64,000 bases of DNA from Atopsyche davidsoni (GCA_022113835.1 JAILWY010000020.1:6295501-6359500); one strand, 5' to 3'; counted from the stretch's first letter, positions 13,880 through 27,400 are shown. The notes: a model not told the origin generated them from the sequence alone. Translations and numbers: made by a program.

Positions 13880-15329
13880 ACAATCTGTCAGCTACAACCA
13901 CAGAGGCGTTGAGAAATACGTGGCCTTTGAAAATATGAACTTGTTTTTATGAACGGTAAGGAATCAATTTAATTCACTTGAAAAGAGTGAATTAAATTAA
14001 TTCCTTAAAACGATTCAGCACACGACAAATATTTTATAGTGATCACGTCAAACACGCTTTTCCACTCTAACTCTGTTGACATCTCCTTACTATTTTGTGG
14101 TCGTACCAATTGCAGAAAATGTTACATTCAACTAAAAAATACTCCAAAAAAAACTAAACACCCTGATATTGTTTGTTTTGAAGAAGAAATACTATTTTAA
14201 TATTATAATGTTATCTTTAGTAATTAAATTGTATAAAAATATGTTTTGTTAGATGTAATTGATAAATTTGTATGTTTCCAGCTGCTCAATAAAAAAAATA
14301 TGTTACGTTTTGAAGGCCGCCTAGAATACAAAAAAATATACATGGGAATTATCCCAAATGTTATGTAAATAGTAAATATATGTAATGTATGTTTAATAAC
14401 TTAAACAAAAAATATTTTATGCGTGTTAATGCCTTGATTTTATTCTGGAATGCTTGTAAAGAAATATTGCTACTGATTTTATATTAGTCAATCTTATCTC
14501 AAGCTGTTTATTTTATAACATTAAGTTCGGTTTGCAACAACGTGCATCAAGGGTCATTTGGAAATAGTAGCTCTAATGCAACCCTGCAACCCCCCAGAGC
14601 AGCGTAAGTCCTTCTCTGCCAAATATCCTCAATTATTCATTGAGGAATGCACCTGAATGGTGCATCTGAATGGGCTATCAGTTCAAGGAAAGCCTACAGC
14701 AGCGGGCTCACACCCAAAGCATCAGTCTTGGTTCTAATTGTGAACTATCCATCTTTATCAACCTTTAATGATTTTATGAAACCGATATTTTTTATCCAGA
14801 ATAAAATAAAGGCAATTTTTTGTGCTTTTAATGATACTAATTAAGTCTTGTACATATTAGTTAAGACGTACCCCTTAATGACCATACTCTATCTAAGAAA
14901 ACAATAAATATATGAATTGTGCATTTTGAAACTGAAACATAAGTGTGAACACCTCCGACTCATGCGCCACCTGCATAAGAACCACCGGTTGTTACCCCGA
15001 GACCCCAAGTCTTATTCACAATAACAGATGTACGTAAACCATTATAAATTGACATCACGGTCTCGTCATAATACTTTATGCCATGTTGTGTGAAAACTAA
15101 AATAATCTTTTATCACCTCCAGATGTAAAGTTACCTTCCAAGCAATTTTTCACAGAACATGAGAAAGAAAGAAACCACAGTTCGTAGCCTTAGGGAGAAA
15201 TAACAAGATCTTGCCACTGTCAGAACTTTAATACAAAGAAACACTTACTTGTTCATTTAGTTGCTCGGTGCAAGCTGCAGTCTCACATGTCCGTGTGTAC
15301 CTCTTGAATGTTTTCACTCCTATTTATTA

Positions 15330-15490
15330 TATAAACCCAATATGTTTTAGGTAATTGATTCACTCAAGCACAGGTGAGATTCGAATCCACACTTCCATAG
15401 CTATCAAGGCCTGGTACTCTTGCCAACTGACTGGTGAAAATTTGAATAGTTATATGCAAATGCAAAACCAATGTACCTAGTTTTTGCCAG
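15330..15490 (-). mobile_element. tRNA-derived SINE copy, minus orientation
   Basis: Reading the minus strand, a tRNA-like head has a box-B-type GGATTCGAATC (from GATTCGAATCC at 15369-15380) and a following tail ending near the CCAATATGTTTTAGGTAATTG string. The same head and upstream segment (CCAATGTACCTA) are found at 19330-19510 and 36408-36565. Confidence 0.65.
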
Positions 15491-15504
15491 ATAAAATACT
15501 TGGT

Positions 15505-15665
15505 CAGTTACAGTGGTGCAGTAGCTCAATTGACGAGAGCACCGGGCTACGATAGCCATGAAGATGTGGGTTCTAGTCCTACCTGTGTTGCTAAAAGAAT
15601 AGTAGGATTTTCCTCGTCGTTTTGTGAATCGATTATCTAAAACATATTGAATACACAATAAACCT
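15505..15665 (+). mobile_element. tRNA-derived SINE copy, plus orientation
   Basis: The head has a box-A-like TAGCTCAATTG and a box-B-like GGTTCTAGTCC, followed by a tail ending in AAAACATATTGAATACACAATAAA. It sits head to head with the minus copy at 15330-15490. The degenerate cloverleaf and the repeated copies argue against a true tRNA gene. Confidence 0.65.
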
Positions 15666-16659
15666 GGTTATGTAAATTTGTAGATTATGGCATAAGGTAT
15701 TTCTGTTTGTCTAAAATACTGATATTCCTTTGTTCTGAATATTTTCGCTAATCTGGATAATATGGGACTGCATGAACCTCCTTGTTACTTGGAATAAATA
15801 CTATTAATTTCATAATCATCGTCGTAAAGAACCAAGTCAGCTCTCTTATCTTCATATGAACTGAGACAATACGTTGAGTGTATGTCACATTACTGCTGGA
15901 GTCTAAATGTATTACTTTCGTAATGTTTTCATTTTTAATTAAGTTTTTTCTGCGATGATTCCTAACATTAAATGGACAAGAATTGATTAGATAATTGTGA
16001 CACATTTAGAATAGGATATTTAAGTTAAAATATGATATTTTTATACTGTAAATTAAATAAAATTAAGAAAAATTATTTTGTCTTTATTTTTACAGTTTTT
16101 TACATGAATTATAAATATTATACAAAACATTTTGTTGCGTTTACTCAGTGTCTCAAAATCTACTTCCCAATTTTATTTATTATTGCTTCGAGTGCAGCAC
16201 TCAGAGATCCAGTCTCCTGAGTACCTCCCGGGACGTTCACCTTTCATTTACTTGCTTGCAAATAGCTCTTGTTGCCAACGGACTATAAATAGAATCTCTA
16301 TTTATTAGATTTAAGTAACTTTAAATTTAAAATTAATAATCATCACCCAAGGGTAGAATTCTCGTTTTCTTACGATGATTTTTTGTGCCTTCAAATGGTG
16401 AGAACACACATGTGAATCACCAGCAAGGGCAATCGGGGTATAATCCTTGATCACGGTGAAAATCTTGATATTCTTTTTATTACAAACATATGTGTTTAGT
16501 GACTAAGTTAATTAAGATTTATTTGGTATTACGGTTACCTATTCATATAAGAGAAATAATTCTAAAATCTATCCTTCCCACAGATATTTTATTTGATTTT
16601 TAAGCTTTGCATATGGCCAAATACCATACGTCTTTGTGTTTAAATACCGACCTTAATTC

Positions 16660-17220
16660 TGTTACGGCCTGGACACGGTCAATTGATATTTTCGTTGATT
16701 GGTAAATTTAATATGTTTTCAACATGTTAACTTGTAAAGATGCTTTCTTTGTTCTTAAACTGTATAAAAGACCGAAAGGGCCCTCATAGGACCAGTGTCC
16801 AAAGCTTGTTCGCGTGGGAAATAAACCCCGATGAGTGTGAAAATAACAACTCGCGTAGGAACCACGTCTGCATGCGCGAAGATACGGCCGCGAATTGGCG
16901 TATTGTGACATATTTGTCACGTGGAAATCATTCCGACAGGTGGACGTAAATTGCCGTGAGAGGTCCTACAAACCTCAGTGAGTATACGGCCGCAAGTCGG
17001 GAGTATATTGTGACATAAGGTCACGTAAATAAGTTCGGGATAAAAGTGAAAGTGTTAAATTACCGACCCAGTTGTCAGTTCAAAAGTGTTAAAATTACCG
17101 ACCCCTGTTGTCGGTTCAAAAGTGATGACCTATGTAATGGCCGGTGATGATGACTGGTGTAAATGACCTTTTTGGGTAAAATAATAATTTTAAGACACCG
17201 TGTATAATTTTTCTTATAGA
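16660..17220 (+). mobile_element. Possible solo LTR or retroelement remnant
   Basis: The block begins TGTTACGGCCTGGACACGG. It has a TATAAAAG at about 16764, an AATAAA within 16819-16827, and internal duplications (ACGGCCGC...TTGTGACATA twice; TTACCGACCC...GTTCAAAAGTG twice). These are LTR-like features, but I found no second LTR or clear right border. Confidence 0.3.
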
Positions 17221-18405
17221 TACAGCACATATTTTTTTTATAAAACACGTGACGATCTTAAATTTATTTTTAATTTAATAAAATAATTATTATAAAAAAG
17301 AGGGTAAGTTTCTCTATTTATAATAATTATTGATTAATAATAATAATAATTACAAATGTTTTAGGTATATACTTGAAACACATGTGAAAAATTTTTGACA
17401 TGCAAAGACGTGCAATAAATCATAATCTGAGCGAGCAATTTTACCTATAAAGAGAAACGAGGAGCTCAGCTACCTCCACAACCTTCTAACTTGGCGAGAG
17501 TGTCTAATTAACCGTTAATTACATTCGTGAAACTGACTTTAGATGCCTTCCCTAAATCTTAAAGAGTTTATTGGGACATCTCTAGAATATCTCTAAAAAT
17601 TTCAATTAATGGCAAAAAAAAAATATTGAAGATTCTTTTCATTGCTCAATGTGTGTCCCATCTGTTTCTATATTTTTAAAAATAAATATTTATTTATATG
17701 TAATAAATCAATTTCAAAATTGCATATTTATAAAGTAGACCAGAGCCCTATTACATCAATGCTGCCTACTCTATAGCACCGCATACAACAGGTTATATGT
17801 AATATCCATCCAAACACTTTTATTATAAGGATCGATGAAGGACCCAATCGTGCCGGACTCTTCAATCGGAGAGTAAAATTGTATTAGTAAAATTTATTAT
17901 TTAAAATTCAATTTGTGGAATTATTACAAACCATTTCAATATTAATATACTAATTGGTTTCTTTTGATTTTCAGTCAAATTTTTCAGCTCTTCGTCTTCT
18001 GTTCTTAGTCTTTGTTAAATTAATGTTTTCATGAATGCTGGCCACTTCTTCCGGTGCTCGAGATCAGCCACATTGTTAGTATTCTCAATAGATCTTCTAA
18101 AATTGGTGGCAGCAATGATTTAAGAAGCGCTGACACTGCAAAGTTTCTGTGATTTTAATTTACTACATTATTAGTATGACTGGTAATGCAAACAAATTTA
18201 ATATGAAAAAGACTCCAAAAATGGATTCAAAACAATAGACCCAAAATCTTAGTAAATAAAACCAGATGTACACCCAAGAATATATATATGCATATCTATA
18301 CAATGAAGATAAAGCCTCGGTGGTTCAGATAGTGGAAACGGAGAAGCTCCGCTGGAGCGGGCGCTTTCCCTGGCAGGACTCGACGCTGTAGACGATGATT
18401 GTATG

Positions 18406-21400
18406 TCAGCGGGCATCCTCTATCCAGTGAGATCTCAGCAGCCGCAGCAGTGCCACAGCGGGAGCTTCTACCATTAAAGCCAGAGGCAGAGCAGCAACAA
18501 ACGACAGTACCACGATGCCAATGTACTGCACCAGCTGTAATTATGACAATTGGTTCATTTATCATTTGCATAAGGATGTAGCAGTATACGCTCAGTCAAT
18601 AGGCAAAGCAGAGAAAAATCCATTAAATTCGATATACTTGGGATTCAAACCTGCACTCTTTGACTATTGCAGCATGTGGTGGAGCTTTACTGCTTGATAG
18701 ATCATTTCGGTATGCTAAAAGTAACTCTCTCACCACAGTTTCAGGCGCCACGTGCTGCACGCCTCCAGCAGACAGAAACACCACCTTGAGCAGCAAAGGG
18801 TGCAGCAGATACACACAAAAGCTTAGGCGACTGAGCGGGAACAGCACGCGCCACGACAGAATGTTGCTTACGGGTCCTGAAAATATATACATGTAAGAAA
18901 AAATGTAGCTTTTTTTTGTATGTTATTTATGACGTTATGATATGGCCTATTATAAATAAACTCACTTGTCTCACCGATTTACTTTTTCAAGTTGTCAACA
19001 TAGCAACGTCAGGATAGCACCATCCTCTTGGTCAGCATTAAAGCATACCAGCTACTGGATCATGGTTTATAATAACTAATGAGCCACTGACCTGCATGTC
19101 CAGTAACACAGGCCATGAGCACCCACGCCACAGCGAGCCCCCAGGCTGGGTGCGCTAGTGCTTCCGACAGGGCTCCCCCCAGCCAACTGCCCGGAGCGCC
19201 CCACACCAAGGCCCCCAGCACGGAGCAGGACAGCAGCCACAGTACCGCTGATACAGTCTGCATACAACGATCATTGTCAGCATGTCATCATAATTGAAAA
19301 TTAATTTGTTTCACCTATACAGGTCTATTGTGTAAGCAATATGTTTTTTGGTAATCAATTCACATATGAGCACAGGTGGTATTCTAACCCCATACCCACA
19401 GCTATCGCAGCTGATGCTTTTACAGCTTGAGCTACTGTGGCACTGAACAAAAATTCTAATCTTCATATACAAGTGCGGTACCGATGTACCTAGTTATTGT
19501 TATTCAAATAAGTGAGTATTTTTGTCATTATTATAGTTAGGACTTTTGAGTATTAAAAAAAACCACCATTATTAAAACCAGACATATACAGTGAGCTCGG
19601 CTGATAAAAAAATTAAAAAATACAACAATACGACAATTAAAAAATAATTTAAAAGGTAGGTAGATGACCTTGGAAAGGAGCAAGCAACAGTTGAGCCTGC
19701 TGAGGATCCAGCCTGCGCCCAGCCCTGCCAGGTAGGGCCCCGCGCGGGTCCACGGCTTGTTGTACAGCAGGTCGTACGCAGCCAGGGGCTCCTCCACGCT
19801 GCAGCAAACAACACACTGCCAGTCAATCAATGCAACAGGTAAGGATGGGAGCAGTCAAATCATTCTGACAACTGACTGAGTTGTAATAAATAATTTAATC
19901 AAATGGTTTATTTATATCTTTGTCTTTAAAATAAAGTAGAATTTATAGCAAATGATTTGATTTAGCATTTATTTCACTAATGCAAAAATTCAGCATTAGT
20001 GAAAAATTCCTAAGTTTGGTTTCTTCTTGGTAACCGTTTTTGGTATTTTTATCTCAGAATATATAATCAATTTCTCAAACATCTAAAGTTTTCTATTTAT
20101 AAATGAAATCAAAATGTAATTTCAGTGATGTGATTTTGTGATTTCATTTCATTACAAATGATAAGTCATTTGTTTTCAGATCAAATATCTGAACATTTGC
20201 CTTCCAAGAATTATTACATAAAATGTACAAGATAGACTAAACATCTAATGCTTAAACAACCAAGCATCGCAGGAAGATCTAGAGAAAACCAAAATTACCT
20301 CTCGTGGTAGTCCACACAGTCTCAGAGTCAACTCCTTGACTTTCAATTAATCAAGTTGATTGTTAGCTTATGGAGCTGGAGCAATCTGCAACTAGGCAGG
20401 ATTGGAAAAAATGGATAGAGTAGCTCACCTGGATACGTGACCAGCACGCAGAGCCACCAGAGCAGATGTAGCAGTAGCTGCCAGGACCAGACTAAGGATG
20501 GTGGCCGTGAGGGCGCGAGGCCTGTGGGCGCAGAGCACCAGCAGCAAGGTCCCCACCACGTACAGCTGCGTATCCGTGCTCAGGTACCAGGACCAGGACA
20601 TGCACTATCATGGCAACAGACATGCCTACTTTATATATTTGTCATCGAACATCAAAAACCTGCTCTAAAAATGTCTCATTTTTTATTAATTTACAAAAAA
20701 CTTTTTCTAATATTGTTCTGAATGAGTACAAGATAAGATTCAGGTTTTAAGAAGATGTCACACACAGCCTCTCGCAGGGGATAGAAGGTGTTGATGTAGA
20801 GCGCGTTCCTCCACCAGTAGTGGCGGCAGGTGACATGATCCCTTCCAGGCAGCTCCAGCGCGCTGTGCCCCTGTAGATACTTTGAAGATATCTCCACCAA
20901 CCCCAAAATCAGCAGGTACGGTGGAGTTAGCCTGGAAAATTGATTGTACGCTGTATAGGAACAAAAATTCTCACTTAATGCAAAAACTATTCTAAGTACA
21001 CACCACACGAAATTCAGTGCAGTGCTTGAACACATAAGTAGTTGGGGAGCTTTTGGAAACATTCAGCATTCAGCTGCATCATATCCTCAGACTGCAGGAA
21101 TTGGAGCACGGAATTGGAACAGACTTCTAATGTTAGTAATATATGTGATATATTAGGTGTATTCTATATTTATAATTCCATAAAATATTTGAAACCCACT
21201 ACACACCACAGTGTTATATTTTAAAATTCCCATTTAAAATACAGACATTTGTCATTATGATGATTAAAATATCAAAAAATGCTTGACTACTAAACACTTA
21301 AGCTCAAAAATATCAACAACAAAAAAACTGCTTATACCTGATGTAGCGGTAGATTATCATGGCCAAGACCTGAAGCAGCTTCCCCAGGAAACCAGGCATA

Positions 21401-24400
21401 TCCATGAGATGGTGAGAGGAGTGCCTCTTCATCGTCTGGCAGAAGAGATAGGACACCAAAGCGCCGCTAGAAATAAAAAAACCTATTGGACCATCACTGC
21501 ACTCACCCGCCGCGTGGTCCAATGGTCAGCATTGTGGAGAGTTCAAATTGTCTTCGGGTTCCAATGGAAAGAAAGATTTTTCTGTGTTTACCTGACTCAT
21601 CTGCAAGAGGGGACCGCTAACGAAAGAAAGCTGGAAAAAAAACTATTGATAGATATTATAAGCAATTGCAATTGTCCTTGACTATCTTCTTGTATCCAGA
21701 TAAACCAGAGAAAACTTACATCAAGTAGAGAAACAATTTATAATCTAAAAACTTTACTGCACACAGGCTCAAAACCCAGAATCTTCATACCACTATGCGG
21801 TTGGAATCAGGCCTATATGAAAATATAATCTAGACAGTACATAATTAAGGCACACACCTCAAGACAAAGAAAGTGTCCACAGAGTAAGTCCCGTTGCTGA
21901 TTGTCCTGTATAGGATGTTGGTCTCCGCTTGTCCCCGGTACACCTTGTTATCTGAAAAGTAAACTCAATCATCCCAAGATGAGGGAACGGTATATACCCT
22001 TGTTGTGTAATGCATATGCATTAACAAGCAAGGGTATTGGAATCCATTCTTCTTGCAGCATTTATTTTAGGCCTTGTTATTTACAGAAATCTTTTTTTTG
22101 AGAGTTTTTTTGTAATCGGCTGTCTACCTGTAAAAGCCTGGTGACAATTTATAATTGTTAAAGAATTGAAAACACCATTTGCTCTACCTGGATTCAAACC
22201 AGGATTCAACAAGCCTTTATAAAAGCATTCATATTTATTAGGTACTACTGCAATTGTAATTCAGTAAATATTTTTAATAATAGAAAGCTGATGCGATACC
22301 TGACAATTGGTACACAACAAGACACGTGTGTATCAGGATGACCCACAGAAGGGAGATGAACTTCAATCCGTGCACCGGTGCTAGCGTATCTTCTCCGACG
22401 TCCTTGCTGAAAATCTTAGCAGCATTGCTTTTCAGAGAAAAGCAGAATAGGAACTTAGCGAGGGCTCCCTCTTTGTCCATGCAGCAAACCTTTTCCAAGA
22501 ACCCTGCACTCTTGTAGAAGTGCACAGCCTTCCACAGGCTGGATACCTCATCATCTGTCAGGACATACTTGTTTCCCTTGCCTCTCAGCTCCGAAGAGAT
22601 CGTCTCACTATCTGAAGATGATGTAGTCTTCATCGTGATGATATCCAGCGTGATTGTAGGCGATTTGTCTGTCTTCACTGTCTTCCTGACTGTGACTAAG
22701 TTGACATGATTTCTATTACTGAGGTTGTTCACGGAAAGGGTTTCCTTATTTGGGAACAGGTTGACTCCGGAGACAATCTCCGTGTACTTGTTGGGGATCA
22801 GGCCGTCAATGGTGTGGAAGGGCTCAACGGTCGAAGAGTCCAGCATACCTGACATTTTGATGGTCTTTGTGGAGCTTTCGAGGTTTCTATAGTTATCTGC
22901 AGAGGGGGGTATCGGTCCGTGCAGCATGGAGTCCAGTTGGTCCGGTTTTATGAAGGACTTGAACGATGGGGGAGGAGTACTTCTCTCGGAAGCGGAACTC
23001 CCACGGTGAGTCTTGGTATCGACTACTGTACCAATTATGGTCAGAATTGTAATGCAGATGAGTATCGCCCTTAAAAATAAAATATTTTTTTAGTAAATAT
23101 ACGAAAGTTACTGTACCGGACGTCAGCTAAGCGTTTTGACGCCGGCCTCACGACGGTGGAGGACTGCCTTTTTTATGTTCCCACCGGCACGTTGGCAGCA
23201 TTGTGGCTAACTTCATGAACCATATTGTTACTATCTTCATGTGCAATAAAATGACAGTTGAGATACGAACACAAAACGATGGCGGTTTAAATTAACCTCT
23301 CCCTTCCCGGCATACATCCAAATCCCCCTCAACTACAGTCTTTGTGCCAGAAAAGTGTGGTACAATTGGTCCTTCGAAACGGATTAGAGTCAGTGTTTGA
23401 TTTGGATGTGGAAGGTGAAGTTCAGCGTTCTACAAGTGGTAGAACAACCGAACGTGTGCCGTGCTAAAGCCCTGCAAACCGCGGAAATTACGGCCTTACA
23501 ACCCGTAAAGATTTGCAACGACTTGTAAAGATGCCTTCCACCCGATCTGGTGCGAATGCCGCCGCAGAAGGCAGAGCTGGGTCCGATTCGGGAAGCGAAT
23601 CGTCCCGAAACTCTGATCGGATAACGACAGAGAATGCGATCACGCAGATGCGCCGCGAGTTAGAGGAAGCACAGCGTGTAGCGCGTGAGATGGAGGCCCG
23701 GTATAATGCTCTGGAGGCCGCGAACGCTGTACAGACAGCCACCCGAGGAAGTGCCGCCGCCGGGCCGAGCGCCGGTCCCGCTACCGTGATCGCCGCTGCC
23801 GCCCCGGTCACGCCGGCGCCATATACCTCTCCGGACGCTTGGCACATGGAGAGAAATCAATCAAACGACCCGCATCGTCAAACCGCGGCATGGGTTTCCC
23901 AGCAAGACAACCCTCTTGCTCGGATGATGTCCGCCGTCACCGACGCAATGCGGCAGTTTTCTGACTCCCAAAATCCGAGACAGGATACAACGCTACTGCA
24001 CCGCACAGCAGAGGAACCAACGATCGAGTTCCCTATGTCATCGCCACTGCACCGGACAGCAGACAAGCCGGCGATGATGTATGTCCGATCGGACTCGGCG
24101 GCGAGAGTGTCGCCGCCGCCCCACCACATTCCTGCCTACCCCGACTCAAGGAGAATGAGGCAGATGGAAGCCTCCACGGCGAGGCAGTCCAGCATCAAGG
24201 TCGCAGGTAACCTGAACGACCCCGAGCGAGTCGATGGTCGCCACAAGGAGGATGGCCCAGGATGGCCGACAGGACGGCCGCGGTTACCGCCGCGATGACC
24301 GCCGCGATGGTGCGATGCACACCGGGGAGCCGCCGCATGGGCCCTCCCCAGCTGCGATGGCAGCGCGAGGCGTCCCTTCGTCGCTTGGAGTTGCGAGTCG

Positions 24401-27400
24401 GGAAGCGTCTCACACCGGGGAGCCGCCGCATGGGCCCTTCCCAGCTGCGATGGCAGCGCGAGGCGTCCCTTCGTCGCTTGGAGTTGCGAGTCGGGAAGCG
24501 TCTCACACCGGGGAGCCGCCGCATGGGCCCTTCCCAGCTGCGATGGCAGCGCGAGGCGTCCCTTCGTCGCTTGGAGTTGCGAGTCGGGAAGCGTCTCACA
24601 CCGGGGAGCCGCCGCATGGGCCCTTCCCAGCTGCGATGGCAGCGCGAGGCGTCCCTTCGTCGCTTGGAGTTGCGAGTCGGGAAGCGTCTCACACCGGGGA
24701 GCCGCCGCATGGGCCCTTCCCAGCTGCGATGGCAGCGCGAGGCGTCCCTTCGTCGCTTGGAGTTGCGAGTCGGGAAGCGTCTCACACCGGGGAGCCGCCG
24801 CATGGGCCCTTCCCAGCTGCGATGGCAGCGCGAGGCGTCCCTTCGTCGCTTGGAGTTGCGAGTCGGGAAGCGTCTCACACCGGGGAGCCGCCGCATGGGC
24901 CCTTCCCAGCTGCGATGGCAGCGCGAGGCGTCCCTTCGTCGCTTGGAGTTGCGAGTCGGGAAGCGTCTCACACCGGGGAGCCGCCGCATGGGCCCTTCCC
25001 AGCTGCGATGGCAGCGCGAGGCGTCCCTTCGTCGCTTGGAGTTGCGAGTCGGGAAGCGTCTCACACCGGGGAGCCGCCGCCTGGGCCCTTCCCAGCTGCG
25101 ATGGCAGCGCGAGGCGTCCCTTCGTCGCTTGGAGTTGCGAGTCGGGAAGCGTCTCACACCGGGGAGCCGCCGCCTGGGCCCTTCCCAGCTGCGATGGCAG
25201 CGCGAGGCGTCCCTTCGTCGCATGAACTTGCGAGTCGGGAAGCGTCTCACACCGGGGAGCCGCCGCATGGGCCCTTCCCAGCTGCGATGGCAGCGCGAGG
25301 CGTCCCTTCGTCGCTTGGAGTTGCGAGTCGGGAAGCGCCTCACAACGGGGAGCCGTCGCCTGGGCCCCTCCCAGCTGCGATGGCAGCTCGCGACGTCCCG
25401 CCGCCGACAGGACTGGCGGGGCGGGACGCGCCCTCCATCGATGCCGCGCCTGCCAGGGAGCCGCCGAGTGCGCCTCCGCTGGCCGCGCTGGCAGCCCGCG
25501 ATGTCCCTTCGCCGCTTAAACTTGCGGGTCAAGACGCGCCCACCAGGAAGCCGCCGCCCCGGCCGCCCGACGCTACTCGTCGCCGCCCCGGCCGCCCCAG
25601 CCGCTCGACGCTACTCGCCGCCGCCCCGATGCCCTCGCCGCCGCCCAGGCCGCCCGACGCCATCGTCGCTCCACCGCCGTCTTCGTCGCCTCCGTCTACG
25701 CCAAGCCCGACGCTCGCCCGCACATCCGCCGACGCCGGAAAAACGGACAGCCGACGTGGATCAGGAGTATGGCAGAGCCCTACTGGGGGAGTGTACCGGA
25801 CGTCAGCTAAGCGTTTTGACGCCGGCCTCACGACGGTGGAGGACTGCCTTTTTTATGTTCCCACCGGCACGTTGGCAGCATTGTGGCTAACTTCATGAAC
25901 CATATTGTTACTATCTTCATGTGCAATAAAATGACAGTTGAGATACGAACACAAAACGATGGCGGTTTAAATTAACCTCTCCCTTCCCGGCATACATCCA
26001 AATCCCCCTCAACTACAGTCTTTGTGCCAGAAAAGTGTGGTACAGTTACATTCATCAGCCTCGACTACTCCCAGACGCCCGGAACTCCTCTGGGCGAATG
26101 GAGTCAATAAAAAACAGATGACAAACCGATGAGTGAAAACGATAGCACTCTGAATTACCTCAATTGATGAGATGGCAAACTAATTTACTGCCTAGTTGGT
26201 AATATTTAATGACTCTCAATACAAATTGGACGTTCAGGAGTACATTTTTTTACTCCTAAAAAGGAGATGTTTATTGGTATGCTTTGCAAAGCGATTTACA
26301 CATCCCTGGTAGTTTACCACTGCCGACACAAATATCAGACGAATACATAGGAGGAATTGTTTTTCTTTCAGTGCTTATAGCGATATTTCATGTTTTACAG
26401 CAGTGATGGTCAACTTCTCGAGATCGCCATGTCAAAATTCAGAAAATTCTCGGGAGCCGTGTAAAATTTCACACAAATGATTGTAAAATTAGTTAGGGGG
26501 AAACACTCCGGCGGGAGATGGTACTCACGAGACGGCGAAGAAGGCGGGCGCGAACAGGCTGGCGAGGCGCGCGCGCGGGTCGGCGAGCACGCGCACACGC
26601 AGCACGCGGGCTGCGCGCCCGGGGCCGGGACCAGGGTCGGGACCAGGCCCGGGACCAGGCCCGGGACCAGGGCTGGACCCGGGGGCGCGCCCGGGGCCGG
26701 GACCGGGCCCGCGCAGCGCCCCCAGCGCACGCAGTGACAGCTCCAGCAGCTCCTGCGGCGCGCCCCCGCGGCACGAGCGCGGCAGGCACAGCCCCAGCCA
26801 CACCAGGTGCCGCTGAAACGGGACGACTGTACGGGCGGACCGACGGATAGAAGAATTGAGTGAGAACTTATATAATTAAGTGAGAGAGAGAATGATTAGT
26901 GGTAAGAGGTAATTTAAGAATAATGTGAGTTTAATGTACCTGACAAATGAAGGATTCTATATAATTGCTAATTTTGTATTACCTCTTACCATCTGACGAT
27001 CGTTCTCTCTCTAACAACCTCTCCCCTTAACCCCCTTTGTTATATAAATTCTCACTCAGTTAGATAATGTAAACGAAAAATAATTAATTAATAGGTATTT
27101 TACTTAAAACGAATTGATTTTAAAAAACGTCGTATTTTTGGAACGCTGTGACATATTGTTGTAAATATTTACCTAAGAGTATTTTTTCAAAATAGTATTT
27201 TAATAGTACTACTGCTTGACTCTTCCTTCTTCCAAATTAGTACTAATAATATAAAATAGTCCTGGTTTGGAAGAATGTACCGTATTATCTCGAAGGGTCA
27301 AACGGACCCCGCCGGTAGGAATAAGTATGCCCGCAATGTCGGTAGGTTTAGTGTTGAGAAAACGTAAGAATATTGTGCAGGCGATTTCAATCTTGAATCT

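Larger units (their letters stand above)
14300..18405. other. Intergenic region between convergent paralogues A and B
   Basis: I see no gene here. The region holds two head-to-head tRNA-derived SINEs (15330-15665), an LTR-like block (16660-17220) and otherwise AT-rich sequence with the two 3' UTRs at its ends. Confidence 0.6.
23112..26044 (+). mobile_element. Non-autonomous LTR retrotransposon with gag-like ORF and 93-bp array
   Basis: Two 253-bp LTRs (23112-23364 and 25792-26044), identical by eye, begin TGTACC and end GGTACA. GTTAC flanks both sides (23107-23111 and 26045-26049), a 5-bp target duplication. A primer site TGGTCCTTCGAAACGGATT (23367-23385) matches the 3' end of tRNA-Tyr apart from two bases. 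A short purine run GGGGGAG precedes the 3' LTR. The 2.4-kb interior has one gag-like ORF and a 93-bp tandem array, with no protease, reverse transcriptase, RNase H or integrase. It is therefore non-autonomous and must borrow enzymes, probably from a related BEL/Pao- or Gypsy-type element. It is inserted in a paralogue B intron, opposite to the gene. Confidence 0.95.

Noticed and set aside
15510..15580. A functional tRNA gene
   Set aside because: A- and B-box-like strings are present, but the cloverleaf is not intact and the same sequence is repeated with a SINE tail.
24195..25532. 445-codon minus-strand open frame as a real gene
   Set aside because: It is the antisense of the 93-bp array; a stop-free 31-codon unit makes any frame open, and there is no non-repeated domain.
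26410..26850. Plus-strand Arg/Gly/Ala-rich frames opposite exon 4 of paralogue B
   Set aside because: They are shadows of the real minus-strand exon at 26529-26812.
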